Positions 46,314 through 55,680 of a stretch of 64,000 bases of DNA are shown in pieces (within the stretch, counting starts at the first letter, position 1; the number at the start of each line of letters is the position of its first letter). The notes below the pieces were generated by a model. That model had not been told where the DNA came from and did not search any database. It worked only from the letters and a program-made list of their open reading frames with translations. Source of the DNA: Planobispora longispora (lineage in GTDB: Bacteria > Actinomycetota > Actinomycetes > Streptosporangiales > Streptosporangiaceae); NCBI RefSeq assembly GCF_016863135.1, contig NZ_BOOH01000037.1, positions 1 through 64,000 of the forward strand, in the 5' to 3' direction. Made by a program: the position numbers and the translations under genes.

Positions 46314-47015
46314 TCAGCCCCTCATGAGCCCCGACCGGCGGGCCAGCTCGTCCTCCAGGGCCGTGCCCTTCCTCGTGCCCGGTCTGCCGCGGGTGACGTA
46401 GCGGAACGGCATGCCTCCCGGCACCGCCAGGACGCCGCCGAAGCGGGTGTCCCCGGCGAACCACATCTCGTCGCCGGCCACCGGGCCCCGGGGGCCGGGG
46501 CCGTCCCAGCCGTCCCACGGCGGCGGGAACGCGCAGTGGCTCTGGCCGTCCGGCTGGAGCAGCACCACCCTGTTCTCGGTGCTCCACCGGCGGCCCCGCG
46601 AACGTTCCCCGTCGCCCGAGACCACCTTCACCGGCTGGTCGCGGCACGGCCACACCTGCCAGCCGTAGGTCTGCAGGATCCGTCGCTCCCTGCGCCGCGC
46701 GCGGCGCCACAGCACCGCCAGGCCCGCCGTCACCGAGAACGTGACCGCGAGCATCCAGCCGATCGCCCCCGCGGGGCCTCCCGCCGGGAGGAGGACGGCC
46801 ACGAGCACGCCCTGGGGGACCAGCCCGGCCAGGGCCCAGACGACTCCCGCGCGTTCACGGCGGCGCAGGACGGCTTCCACTCCGGGGGTGGCGAGGGCCT
46901 GGCCCGGCAGGACGGCGTAGCCGTACCGGTCTGCGATCAACGGGAACCTCCGGGAACGGTCGTCGGCTCGTGGCGGCGGGATCGCCCGGAGGCGGTCCCG
47001 CGCAGGCTGGGTCAC
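46314..47015 (-). CDS. Two-helix membrane protein, unknown function
   Basis: This 233-residue protein has two hydrophobic helices (about 53-75 and 82-100) and a soluble C-terminal part rich in tryptophan (WPCRDQPVKVVSGDGER, PPPWDGWDGPGPRGP). I do not recognise it. The GTG at 47015 overlaps the stop of the small upstream gene (GTGA), so the two are coupled. Confidence 0.6.
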   Translation of the reverse strand: MTQPARDRLRAIPPPRADDRSRRFPLIADRYGYAVLPGQALATPGVEAVLRRRERAGVVWALAGLVPQGVLVAVLLPAGGPAGAIGWMLAVTFSVTAGLAVLWRRARRRERRILQTYGWQVWPCRDQPVKVVSGDGERSRGRRWSTENRVVLLQPDGQSHCAFPPPWDGWDGPGPRGPVAGDEMWFAGDTRFGGVLAVPGGMPFRYVTRGRPGTRKGTALEDELARRSGLMRG

Positions 47016-47299
47016 TCTGAGCGCTGGTCCGCTTCCTGCCGCCGGAACATGCACGTGAGGACGCGCGCGCCATTGCCGTACATGCTCTCGAGCATGCGCT
47101 CCAGGCGCCATCCCTCCCGCTCGATGCGGCTGATCGCCTCGGTGGCCCCCCACGAGGTCTGAACCTGCCTGTACTTCCTGGGCACCTCATCCGGGATGTA
47201 GGCGACGTAGACCCCGTAGCCGCGCTCGAAAGCGGCTCGCGCGTCCTGCGAGAGCTGCTCCTGGTCCTGGCCGTCCTCATCCCCGCCGAAAAGTCCCAT
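47012..47299 (-). CDS. Small conserved hypothetical protein
   Basis: This 95-residue protein begins MGLFGGDEDGQDQEQ. It has YVAYIPDEVPRKYRQVQTSW and AISRIEREGWRLERML, patterns seen in small DUF4177-like actinomycete proteins. ATG at 47299 has GAAAGGTGA upstream. It is coupled to the membrane protein at 46314. Confidence 0.65.
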   Translation of the reverse strand: MGLFGGDEDGQDQEQLSQDARAAFERGYGVYVAYIPDEVPRKYRQVQTSWGATEAISRIEREGWRLERMLESMYGNGARVLTCMFRRQEADQRSE

Positions 47300-47410
47300 G
47301 CCGGTCACCTTTCCATGCTCACTTGCGGAAACACATGATCGAACGATGATGGTGCACGGATGGTTCCACGTGTCCGGCGAGCTGTCGTATTCCTGTTCCT
47401 GGAGGTCATC

Positions 47411-47890
47411 ATGGTGGGCGAGGCCGAGCTGCGGTACCTGCGCCGTTGTGTGGAGCTGGCGGCCGAGGCCCTGGAGGAAGGGGACGAGCCGTTCGGTTCC
47501 GTGCTCGTCGCCGCGGACGGGACGATCCTGGCCGAGGACCACAACCGGGTGGCCTCCGGGGACCGGACCCGTCATCCGGAGTTCGAGCTGGCGCGCTGGG
47601 CCGCGGCGAACATGACCCCGGGGGAGCGGGCGGCGGCGACCGTCTTCACCTCGGGCGAGCACTGCCCGATGTGCGCTGCGGCGCACGGCTGGGTGGGGCT
47701 GGGGCGCATCGTGTACGCGAGCTCTTCGGAACAGCTGGCGGGCTGGCTGGCCGAGCTGGGGGTGCCCGCGCCCCCGGTGCGGACCCTGCCCGTCCGCGAG
47801 GTCGTGCCCGGGGCGGTGGTGGAGGGTCCCGTCGCCGCTCTCGCGGAGGAGGTGCGTGAGCTGCACCGCCGTTTCCACGGCGCGTCCTGA
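47411..47890 (+). CDS. Nucleoside/cytidine deaminase family protein
   Basis: This 159-residue protein has the zinc motif of the deaminase fold, HPEFE (about 56-60) and CPMC (about 85-88), in the order expected for guanine/tRNA-adenosine deaminase-like enzymes. EPFGSVLVAADG precedes it. The substrate is uncertain; guanine or cytosine derivatives are possible. ATG at 47411 follows TGGAGG. Confidence 0.83.
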   Translation: MVGEAELRYLRRCVELAAEALEEGDEPFGSVLVAADGTILAEDHNRVASGDRTRHPEFELARWAAANMTPGERAAATVFTSGEHCPMCAAAHGWVGLGRIVYASSSEQLAGWLAELGVPAPPVRTLPVREVVPGAVVEGPVAALAEEVRELHRRFHGAS

Positions 47891-47948
47891 GCCGGGCACG
47901 CCGTGGTCGGCGGGGAGGGCCGCGCGGTCGCCGGAGGAGCCCGCGCGG

Positions 47949-48740
47949 TCAGTGGACGGAGAAGCCGCCGTCCACGCAGATGGTCTGCCCGGTGAGGTAG
48001 GCGGAGGCGGGTCCGGCCAGGAAGACGGCCACGCCGGCGAAGTCGGCGGGCAGGCCGTTGCGGCCGGTCATGGAGCGGGCGGCGAGGGCCTCGACGCGGC
48101 CGGGAACGGCCTGGGCGGGTTCGGTGAGGGGGGTCAGGACGAAGCCGGGGATGATCGTGTTGCTGGTGACCCCGTGGGCGGACCAGGCCTCGGCCTGGGA
48201 GCGGGTCAGTCCGGCGATGGCGGCCTTGGAGACGCCGTAGACGCCGCTGTCGCCGAAGGCGCTGATGGACTGCTGGGAGCCGATGTTGATGATGCGGCCC
48301 CAGCCGCGGGCGGCCATGCGGGGACCGTAGTGCTGGCCGAGCAGGTAGGGGGCGGTGAGGTTGACGGCGATGGTCTGGTCGTAGTCGTCGTCGGTGAGCT
48401 CGGCCATGGGGCGGCGGATGTTGTTGGCGGCGTCGTTGACGAGGATGTCGATGTCGCCGTACGGGGCGGCGGCCTGCTCGCACAGGCGGGCGACGTCGGC
48501 GCGGTCGCCGGCGTCGGCGCTGACGGCGACGGCCTGGACACCGTGCCGCCGGAGGTTCTCGACGGCGGTGGCCAGGGGGCCGGGGCGGCGGGCGGCGATG
48601 ACGACGCGCGCGCCGGCGCGGCCGAGGGCCTCGGCGATGGCGTAGCCGATGCCGGAACTGCCTCCGGTGACGAGGGCGGTACGGCCGGCCAGGGAGAACA
48701 GGTCGTCAAGGTATCCAGGCATAGCCAAGGAACCTATCAT
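47949..48740 (-). CDS. SDR family oxidoreductase
   Basis: This 263-residue protein has TGGSSGIG (about 25-32), a serine in NIGSQQS and YGVSK (about 168-172). The usual NNAG motif is changed to NDAAN (about residues 101-105). It lies in an ATGA overlap with the MarR gene upstream and is therefore probably controlled with it; ATG at 48722 is an alternative start. Gluconate 5-dehydrogenase-like SDRs are the closest type I recall. Confidence 0.83.
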   Translation of the reverse strand: MIGSLAMPGYLDDLFSLAGRTALVTGGSSGIGYAIAEALGRAGARVVIAARRPGPLATAVENLRRHGVQAVAVSADAGDRADVARLCEQAAAPYGDIDILVNDAANNIRRPMAELTDDDYDQTIAVNLTAPYLLGQHYGPRMAARGWGRIINIGSQQSISAFGDSGVYGVSKAAIAGLTRSQAEAWSAHGVTSNTIIPGFVLTPLTEPAQAVPGRVEALAARSMTGRNGLPADFAGVAVFLAGPASAYLTGQTICVDGGFSVH

Positions 48741-49231
48741 CCCACCTTTTTCTCGCGGGAGTCTTCTCCGGGTTCTTCCTCGAGGCTGAAGGCGGCGGCC
48801 TGGATCTCGTCGAGGACGGCGTGCAGATCGTGGAGGAGCCGCGTGTCGAGGCGTTCGAGCAGGCGGCGGAAGTCGTTGATGCCGGCCTCGGAGATGCGTT
48901 CGAGGAAGGTGCGGCCCTCGGGGGTCAGTTCGACGCGGCGGACGCGGCGGTCGTGGGGGTCCTCGCGGCGGGTGACGAGGCCGTGGCCGATGAGGCGGTC
49001 GACGATGCCGGTGACGGTGCCCAGCCCCACGTCGAGGTGGTGGGCGATGTCCTGCCCCGAGGCCGACTCCTGCGCGGCCAGGAACATGATGACTTTCAGC
49101 TGGCGCATGGTGAGGTTGGAGTCGAGCAGGGGAGAAGAGTGCTGACGGCTTCCGGCGAGAAATCGGCCCAGGTCACGCTGTATCTGTCCGATCCGGTCGA
49201 TCAGCCGGTCGCGTTCGTCGTCCACGCTCAC
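48737..49231 (-). CDS. MarR family regulator
   Basis: This 164-residue protein has the MarR winged helix (SGQDIAHHLDVGLGTVTGIV as recognition region, then GLVTRREDPHDRRVRRVEL as the wing). It diverges from a large RND permease and is co-transcribed with an SDR, so it likely represses the permease and itself in response to a small molecule. Confidence 0.87.
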   Translation of the reverse strand: MSVDDERDRLIDRIGQIQRDLGRFLAGSRQHSSPLLDSNLTMRQLKVIMFLAAQESASGQDIAHHLDVGLGTVTGIVDRLIGHGLVTRREDPHDRRVRRVELTPEGRTFLERISEAGINDFRRLLERLDTRLLHDLHAVLDEIQAAAFSLEEEPGEDSREKKVG

Positions 49232-49350
49232 CCTCTCGTTCCTGAGAAGGTTATCAGGATTGTATGACCTCGTTAAATATTCGTTCGGGGCGAAGTGTTA
49301 GTCTGTGGCGAAATTTACAGTGACATCCCCGGCCCTAGGAGTCCGTCCTC

Positions 49351-52300
49351 ATGACCGCCCTGGCCAGGTTGAGCCTCGCCAACCGCAGCCTCGTCATAAT
49401 GATCGCGGTGGTGCTGAGCGCGTTCGGCGCCTTCGCGATCCCGTCGTTGAAACAGCAGTTGCTGCCCTCGTTGTCGTTCCCCGGGGCGTTCGTGGTCGCG
49501 CCCTACCTGGGGGCCTCTCCCGAGATCGTCGAGGAGCAGGTCACCAAGCCGATCGAGGACAGTTTCCAGGGAATCGCGGGGATCACCGAGGTGACCTCCA
49601 CCTCCCGGGAGGGCATGTCCCAGGTCCAGGCGGCCTTCGAGTACGGCACCGACATCGACGCCGCGGTCGGCAAGATGCAGCAGGCGATCTCGCGGATCGA
49701 GGCGCAGCTGCCGGACGGGGTCGAGCCGCAGGTGCTGGCCGGAAGCACCGACGACATCCCGGTGGTCGTCCTGGCCGTGGAGAGCGGCGGCGGCGGCGAA
49801 CGGGAGATGGCCGACAAGCTCGAGCGCGTCATGGTGCCGGAGCTGCGGGGCGTCGAGGGCGTCCGAGACGTGACGGTGACCGGCACCCGCGACGAGAACG
49901 TGGTGATCACCCCCGACCTGCGCAAGCTCGCGCTGCTCGGCCTCCAGCCGACCGCGATCGCCGACGCGCTGCGGGCCAACGGCCAGTCGATCCCGGCCGG
50001 CAGCCTCACCGAGGACGACAAGTCGCTGACCGTGCAGGTCGGCACCGGGATCGACTCCGTCGAGGAGCTCAAGGACCTCTACCTGACCCCGGCGGCGCCG
50101 GCCCAGGCCCAGCAGCCGCAGGCCGCGCAGCAGGGCCGTACGGCCCAGGGGCAGGCGCAGGGCCGGCCGGCCTCCGGTCAGCAGGGACAGCAGGCGCGGC
50201 CGGCGGCGGCGCCCAAGCCGGTCCGGCTCGGCGACGTCGCCGAGGTGGAGCGCGAGCTCGCGGCGGCGACCACGCTGACCCGGACCAACGGCAAGACGAG
50301 CCTGGGCGTGTCGATCACCATGTCGCCCGACGGCAACGCGGTGGCGATCTCGAACGCGGTGGAGCAGAAGATCCCGGACATCGTGCGCGCCCTCGGCGAC
50401 GCCTCGGCGGTGACGGTCATCTTCGACCAGGCGCCCTACGTCGAGCGCTCGATCAAGGACCTGACCACCGAGGGCCTGCTCGGCCTGGTCTTCGCGGTCC
50501 TGGTCATCCTGGTGTTCCTGCTGTCGCTGCGCTCGACGCTGGTGACGGCGGTCTCGATCCCGCTCTCGGTGATCATCGCGCTGATCGCGCTCTGGCTGGG
50601 CGACTACTCGCTGAACATGCTGACGCTGGGCGCGCTGACGATCGCGGTCGGCCGCGTGGTGGACGACTCGATCGTGGTGCTGGAGAACATCAAGCGGCAC
50701 CTGGGGTACGGCGAGGCCAAGCGCGACGCCGTGCTGGCGGGTGTGCGCGAGGTGAGCGGCGCGGTGACGGCCTCGACGCTGACGACGGTGGCGGTGTTCG
50801 CGCCGATCGCGGTGGTCGGCGGCATGGTGGGGCAGCTGTTCGCGCCGTTCGCGATCACGGTGACGGTGGCGCTGCTGGCGTCGCTGCTGGTGTCGCTGAC
50901 GGTCATCCCGGTGCTGGCCTACTGGTTCCTGAAGGCCCCGGTGCTCACCCCGGAGCAGGCGCGGGCGGTCCGCGAGGAGGCCGAGGCCAAGGAGCTGCGC
51001 AGCCCGCTGCAGCGCGCCTACCTGCCGGTCCTGCGCTTCGCCACCCGGCGTCGCCTGGTGACGGTGCTGATCGGCATCGTGGTGTTCATCGGCACGATGG
51101 GCCTGGCCGGGCGGCTGGAGACCAACTTCCTGGACTCCTCCGGGCAGGACACCATCTCCATCAGCCAGAAGATGCCCGTCGGCACGGACCTGGAGACGAC
51201 CGACGCGGCCGCCGAGAAGGTCGAGGGGGTGCTCGCCTCCCTCAAGGACCAGGGCGTGAAGTCCTACCAGGTCAACGTCGGCGGCGGCGGCATGTTCATG
51301 GGCGGCGCGACGGGCGGCGGCGGCGACCGCGCCTCGTACTCGGTGTCGGTGGCCGAGGGCGCCGACACCCCGGCGCTGGAGGAGACCCTGCGCGAGCGCT
51401 TCAAGGCGCTGCCGGACGTCGGTGAGATCACGGTCGGCGGCAGCGGCGGCGGCATGGGCGGCTCCACCAACCAGGTCCAGGTGATCGTGCAGGCGCCGGA
51501 CCTGGCGACGCTGAAGACGGCCGCCGAGACCGTGCGCGGCGAGATGGCCGAGCTGGGCGGGCTGCGGGACGTCACCTCCAACCTGGAGGCCAGCGCCGAG
51601 CGGATCGAGGTCCGGGTGGACCGCGAGAAGGCCGCCGCCAGGGGGCTGAGCGAGGCGGTGATCGGCCAGCTCGTCGCGCAGCGGTTCCGCGGCGCGCCGC
51701 TGGGCCAGATGACGCTGGACGGGCGGCCCGGAGATGTGATCCTGAGCAGCGGTGACGCGCCCGAGGACGTGGCCGACATCCGCAAGCTGGCCCTGCCGAC
51801 CGCGACCGGAATGATCGAGCTGTCGGACGTGGCGGACGTGGAGAAGGTCGGCGGGCCGACGCAGGTGACCCGGATCGACGGCGAGCGCAGCGCCACGGTG
51901 TCGGGCACGGCCACCGCCAGTGACCTGGGGGCCGTGTCGGCGGAGCTGACGGACAAGCTCAAGGGCCTGTCGCTGCCGGCCGGGGCCTCCTACACCATCG
52001 GCGGCGTGAGCGCCGACCAGGCCGAGGCGTTCGGGCAGCTCGGGCTGGCGATGCTGGCCGCCATCGCGATCGTCTTCATGATCATGGTGGCGACGTTCCG
52101 GAGCTTCGCCCAGCCGCTGATCCTGCTGGTGTCCATCCCGTTCGCGGCGACCGGCGCGATCGGGCTGCTGCTGGCCACCGACACCCCGATGGGCGTGCCC
52201 GCGCTGATCGGCATGCTGATGCTGATCGGCATCGTGGTGACGAACGCGATCGTGCTGATCGACCTGATCAACCAGTACCGCGAGCAGGGCCTGGGCATCG

Positions 52301-52611
52301 TGGAGGCGGTGATCGAGGGAGGACGCCGCCGCCTGCGCCCGATCCTGATGACCGCGGTGGCGACGATCTTCGCGCTGGTCCCGATGGCGCTGGGCCTGAC
52401 CGGGTCGGGCGGGTTCATCTCGCAGCCGCTGGCGATCGTGGTGATCGGCGGACTGCTGTCGTCGACGTTGCTGACGCTGGTGCTGGTGCCGACCCTGTAC
52501 GTGATGCTGGAGCGGACCAAGGAGCGCTTCCGCCGTACCAAGAAGAAGGACGGCGAGGCGGAGCCCGAGGTGAAGGTCTACGACAAGGACGAACTGGCCC
52601 AGGTCACCTGA
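49351..52611 (+). CDS. RND efflux permease (HAE1/AcrB type)
   Basis: This 1086-residue protein has the RND architecture of 12 helices with two large extracytoplasmic loops. It starts LARLSLANRSLVIMIAVVLS. The proton relay is seen as VGRVVDDSIVVLENIKRH (two aspartates in helix 4). The first loop has an unusual Q/A/P-rich insert (about residues 249-290). No membrane-fusion adaptor or TolC partner is adjacent, as expected in a monoderm actinomycete. It is probably repressed by the divergent MarR. The substrate may be a lipid or drug. Confidence 0.87.
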   Translation: MTALARLSLANRSLVIMIAVVLSAFGAFAIPSLKQQLLPSLSFPGAFVVAPYLGASPEIVEEQVTKPIEDSFQGIAGITEVTSTSREGMSQVQAAFEYGTDIDAAVGKMQQAISRIEAQLPDGVEPQVLAGSTDDIPVVVLAVESGGGGEREMADKLERVMVPELRGVEGVRDVTVTGTRDENVVITPDLRKLALLGLQPTAIADALRANGQSIPAGSLTEDDKSLTVQVGTGIDSVEELKDLYLTPAAPAQAQQPQAAQQGRTAQGQAQGRPASGQQGQQARPAAAPKPVRLGDVAEVERELAAATTLTRTNGKTSLGVSITMSPDGNAVAISNAVEQKIPDIVRALGDASAVTVIFDQAPYVERSIKDLTTEGLLGLVFAVLVILVFLLSLRSTLVTAVSIPLSVIIALIALWLGDYSLNMLTLGALTIAVGRVVDDSIVVLENIKRHLGYGEAKRDAVLAGVREVSGAVTASTLTTVAVFAPIAVVGGMVGQLFAPFAITVTVALLASLLVSLTVIPVLAYWFLKAPVLTPEQARAVREEAEAKELRSPLQRAYLPVLRFATRRRLVTVLIGIVVFIGTMGLAGRLETNFLDSSGQDTISISQKMPVGTDLETTDAAAEKVEGVLASLKDQGVKSYQVNVGGGGMFMGGATGGGGDRASYSVSVAEGADTPALEETLRERFKALPDVGEITVGGSGGGMGGSTNQVQVIVQAPDLATLKTAAETVRGEMAELGGLRDVTSNLEASAERIEVRVDREKAAARGLSEAVIGQLVAQRFRGAPLGQMTLDGRPGDVILSSGDAPEDVADIRKLALPTATGMIELSDVADVEKVGGPTQVTRIDGERSATVSGTATASDLGAVSAELTDKLKGLSLPAGASYTIGGVSADQAEAFGQLGLAMLAAIAIVFMIMVATFRSFAQPLILLVSIPFAATGAIGLLLATDTPMGVPALIGMLMLIGIVVTNAIVLIDLINQYREQGLGIVEAVIEGGRRRLRPILMTAVATIFALVPMALGLTGSGGFISQPLAIVVIGGLLSSTLLTLVLVPTLYVMLERTKERFRRTKKKDGEAEPEVKVYDKDELAQVT

Positions 52612-52620
52612 GGACCCGCT

Positions 52621-52709
52621 TCCCGGACCGCCCCGCCAGTCGGCGGCGGTCCGGGAACGGGATCGTCCTGATCGCCGTACGGCGGCGCCTCCCGCCGCCG
52701 TACGGCGAT
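52621..52709. terminator. Two hairpins after the RND permease
   Basis: TCCCGGACCGCC (52621-52632) pairs with GGCGGTCCGGGA (52645-52656). ATCGCCGTACGGCGG (52671-52685) pairs with CCGCCGTACGGCGAT (52695-52709). Confidence 0.7.
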
Positions 52710-52766
52710 CCGCCGTCGCGGCCCCGGAGCGCGGGCGGGAGCCGGGACGGGCGGGCCGGCCGGGGC

Positions 52767-52813
52767 GCCGCGACGGCGAGGTCTCCCCGGTGCCGCGACG
52801 GCGAGGTCTCCCC
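52767..52813. repeat. 22-bp direct repeat, two copies
   Basis: GCCGCGACGGCGAGGTCTCC plus CC occurs at 52767-52788 and again at 52792-52813, shortly upstream of purB. The role is unknown. Confidence 0.6.
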
Positions 52814-52876
52814 GCCCGCGGCAGGGGAGGGGGCGGGCGCGTGCCGGCCGCGGGCGCCTCGATAGACTGCGGCAAC

Positions 52877-54307
52877 GTGACTTCCAAGCCCCGCATCCCC
52901 AATGTCCTGGCCGCCCGCTACGCCTCCGCGGAGCTGGCCCGCCTGTGGTCCCCCGAGTACAAGGTGGTGGCCGAGCGGCGCCTGTGGCTGGCCGTGCTGG
53001 CCGCGCAGGCGGAACTGGGGATCGAGGTCCCCGCGGGCGTGGTGGCCGACTACGAGAAGGTCCTGGAGCAGGTGGACCTGGCCTCCATCGCCGAGCGCGA
53101 GCGCGTCACCCGCCACGACGTCAAGGCCCGCATCGAGGAGTTCAACGCCCTGGCCGGGCACGAGCACGTGCACAAGGGCATGACCTCCCGGGACCTGACC
53201 GAGAACGTCGAGCAGCTGCAGATCCGCGACAGCCTGCTGCTGGTGCGCGACCGGTGCGTGGCGCTGCTGGCGCGGCTGGCGGCGCTGGCCGCCGAGCACT
53301 CGGGCGCCGTGATGGCGGGCCGCTCGCACAACGTGGCCGCGCAGTCGACGACGCTGGGCAAGCGCTTCGCCTCGGCCGCCGACGAGCTGCTGGTGGCGTT
53401 CGCCCGGCTGGAGGAGCTGATCGCCCGCTACCCGCTGCGCGGGATCAAGGGGCCGGTCGGCACCGCCCAGGACATGCTGGACCTGCTGGGCGGCGACCGC
53501 GGCAGGCTGGCGGAGCTGGAGGACCGCGTCGCCGCCCACCTGGGCTTCGCCCACCGCTTCACCAGCGTCGGGCAGGTCTACCCGCGCTCGCTGGACTACG
53601 AGGTGCTCACCGCGCTGGTGCAGCTGGCCGCCGCGCCCTCGTCGCTGGCCAAGACGATCCGGCTGATGGCCGGGCACGAGCTGGTCACCGAGGGGTTCGC
53701 CGAGGGCCAGGTCGGCTCCTCGGCGATGCCGCACAAGATGAACACCCGCTCGTGCGAGCGGGTCAACGGGCTGACGGTGGTCCTGCGCGGTTACGCGTCG
53801 ATGGGCGCCGAGCTGGCCGGGGACCAGTGGAACGAGGGCGACGTGTCGTGCTCGGTGGTGCGCCGGGTGGCGCTGCCGGACGCGTTCTTCGCCTTCGACG
53901 GGCTGGTGGAGACGATGCTGACCGTCCTGGACGAGTTCGGCGCGTTCCCCGCGGTGATCGCCGCCGAGCTGGACCGCTACCTGCCGTTCCTGGCGACCAC
54001 GAAGATGCTGATGGCCGCGGTGCGGGCCGGGGTGGGCCGGGAGACCGCGCACGAGCTGATCAAGGAGCACGCGGTGGCGTCGGCGCTGGCGATGCGCGAG
54101 CGCGGGGCCGGCAACGAGCTGCTGGACCGGCTGGCGGCCGACGAGCGCTTCCCGCTGGACCGGGCCGGGCTCCAGACGCTGCTGGCCGACCGGATCGCGT
54201 TCACCGGCGCGGCGGCCGAGCAGGTCGAGGCGGTCGTGGCGCGCGTGGGCGAGATCACCGCCCGCCACCCGCAGGCCGCCGCGTACGCGCCCGGCGCGAT
54301 CCTGTAG
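52877..54307 (+). CDS. purB: Adenylosuccinate lyase
   Basis: This 476-residue protein is adenylosuccinate lyase, which acts twice in purine synthesis (SAICAR to AICAR; adenylosuccinate to AMP). The superfamily signature GQVGSSAMPHKMNTR lies about residues 277-291, with HKGMTSRDLTEN earlier. GTG at 52877 is preceded at about ten bases by TAGACT, a good -10 box, with no ribosome site, so the message may be leaderless. This is a housekeeping gene amid accessory genes. Confidence 0.93.
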   Translation: MTSKPRIPNVLAARYASAELARLWSPEYKVVAERRLWLAVLAAQAELGIEVPAGVVADYEKVLEQVDLASIAERERVTRHDVKARIEEFNALAGHEHVHKGMTSRDLTENVEQLQIRDSLLLVRDRCVALLARLAALAAEHSGAVMAGRSHNVAAQSTTLGKRFASAADELLVAFARLEELIARYPLRGIKGPVGTAQDMLDLLGGDRGRLAELEDRVAAHLGFAHRFTSVGQVYPRSLDYEVLTALVQLAAAPSSLAKTIRLMAGHELVTEGFAEGQVGSSAMPHKMNTRSCERVNGLTVVLRGYASMGAELAGDQWNEGDVSCSVVRRVALPDAFFAFDGLVETMLTVLDEFGAFPAVIAAELDRYLPFLATTKMLMAAVRAGVGRETAHELIKEHAVASALAMRERGAGNELLDRLAADERFPLDRAGLQTLLADRIAFTGAAAEQVEAVVARVGEITARHPQAAAYAPGAIL

Positions 54308-54313
54308 CTGCCG

Positions 54314-55225
54314 GTGGAGCTGACGGACGTGGAACCGGCGGACGTGGAACCGGCGGACGCGGAGCTGACGGACGCCGGGGACGTCGCGGTCGCGGCCGGT
54401 GACGACGCCATGGTCGTGTGGGCCGCGCAGGGGCTGCGCGGCGGGGTGCGGGCGTGGACGCTGGACGGGGCGGTGGCGGTGGCCAGCCCCGACCTGAACC
54501 GCCGCGACCGCCTGACCGTGCGCGGAGGCGCGCCCGAGGTGACCGAGCTGGTACGGCGGGTGCTGCCGGAGCTGGGGCCCTCCTACCGGCTGCTGGGCGA
54601 GCGGCCGCTGGTCGCCGAGGTGGTACGGCGGCTGCCGGGTGCGGAGATCGTGGGCGCCTTCGAGTGGATGGACACCGCCGGGGCCGGCAGGGCGGCGCGG
54701 CCGGGGGCCGTCCCGCACCGGAAGACCACCGGCTCCTCTCGGGTGCGGAACGGTGAGGTCGTCCCGCACGGCAGGCCCTCCGGGGCCGGCCCGGGCGGGA
54801 ACGGCGAGGCGGTCCCGGATCGTCCCGGCCGGGACGGGCCGGTGAGCTGGCTGGCGCCCGAGGCCGACGACGAGGTGACGGAGCTGCTGGCCGAGGCGTC
54901 GCCGTCGGCCTGGGCGGTTCCGGGACTGCCCGGGATCCGCCGCTGGGCCGGGCTGCGCGACGCCGCCGGGACGCTCGTGGCCACGGCGGCCGACGCCTGG
55001 TCGGCGCCGGAGGTCGGCTTCGTCGCCGGGGTGGCCACCGCCCCGGCCTTACGGGGCAGGGGGCTGGGGGAGGCGGTGTGCCGGTTCGTGGTCGACGGGC
55101 TGGCCGCCGAGCACGGCCGGGTGGCGCTGATGGTCGACACCCACAACGCCGGGGCGATCCGCGTCTACGAGCGGCTGGGCATGCGCATCCGCCCGGTCGC
55201 CGCCGCGACGCTCATCCCCGGGTAG
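54314..55225 (+). CDS. GNAT acetyltransferase with N-terminal extension
   Basis: This 303-residue protein has a C-terminal GNAT domain (about 200-300): VGFVAGVATAPALRGRGLGE is the acetyl-CoA site and VDTHNAGAIRVYERLGM the closing helix. The first part has D/E/A repeats (DVEPADVEPADAELTD) and a central low-complexity stretch (about 130-185). The start (GTG 54314) is six bases after purB, suggesting co-transcription. Confidence 0.75.
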   Translation: MELTDVEPADVEPADAELTDAGDVAVAAGDDAMVVWAAQGLRGGVRAWTLDGAVAVASPDLNRRDRLTVRGGAPEVTELVRRVLPELGPSYRLLGERPLVAEVVRRLPGAEIVGAFEWMDTAGAGRAARPGAVPHRKTTGSSRVRNGEVVPHGRPSGAGPGGNGEAVPDRPGRDGPVSWLAPEADDEVTELLAEASPSAWAVPGLPGIRRWAGLRDAAGTLVATAADAWSAPEVGFVAGVATAPALRGRGLGEAVCRFVVDGLAAEHGRVALMVDTHNAGAIRVYERLGMRIRPVAAATLIPG

Positions 55226-55330
55226 GACACACCTGCCGGTAGGCCACCCCGGGCAGGTGCTCGCGCCACTCCTGCGCGGTGAGCGTGCTCCCGGCGCGGG
55301 CGCACACCCGCGCCGCCATCTGCGGGGTCC
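55212..55330 (-). pseudogene. WD40/BTAD-type protein C-terminal tail fragment
   Basis: The minus frame reads MAARVCARAGSTLTAQEWRE, then HLPGVAYRQVCPTRG and a stop. This is how many actinomycete WD40-repeat or TIR/BTAD proteins end (A-x-VCxRAGRxLTxxEW, LPG-YRPVC). Only the tail is left. It overlaps the end of the GNAT gene by 14 bases. Confidence 0.5.
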
Positions 55331-55520
55331 GCGTCCATCTCCGGGAACCAGTCGACGATCTCCTCCGGATAGGTGTCCTTCCAGTGCTCGCGGGCCTGCT
55401 CCGGGGTCAGCTCGACGAACGTCACATCCCGGCCGACGGCCTGGCCGATCATCCGTACGGCGTCGACGCGCCTGACCGGTTCCGGGCCGGTGGGCAGGTA
55501 GGTCCTGCCCGGGCAGTCCG
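55330..55520 (-). pseudogene. NmrA-like NAD(P)-binding protein fragment
   Basis: The minus frame reads YLPTGPEPVRRVDAVRMIG, then VGRDVTFVELTPEQAREHW. This resembles the middle of NmrA-like/SDR-a5 reductases (GPEPLR-x2-D-x-VRIIGEALGR). N- and C-terminal parts are missing; at about 55330 it joins the WD40-type tail. 55521-55680 shows nothing else. Confidence 0.5.
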
Positions 55521-55680
55521 GCGGCGGCAGCGCTGACGTGGGCTTTCCCCCTCGGACCCCGGCGGGCGGGGAAGATTTTCCTCGCGTGCCGCCTCGCGGG
55601 GCGGCCCGCCGCGTCCCGGGCGGAGCGGGGGGCGGGAAAACCGGGTGCGCGGGGAGGGGGCGCCAGGCAGAGTGGACGAA

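Noticed and set aside
49315-52902. 1195-codon minus-strand frame opposite the RND permease
   Set aside because: Antisense shadow; no domain, and the plus strand encodes a textbook RND protein.
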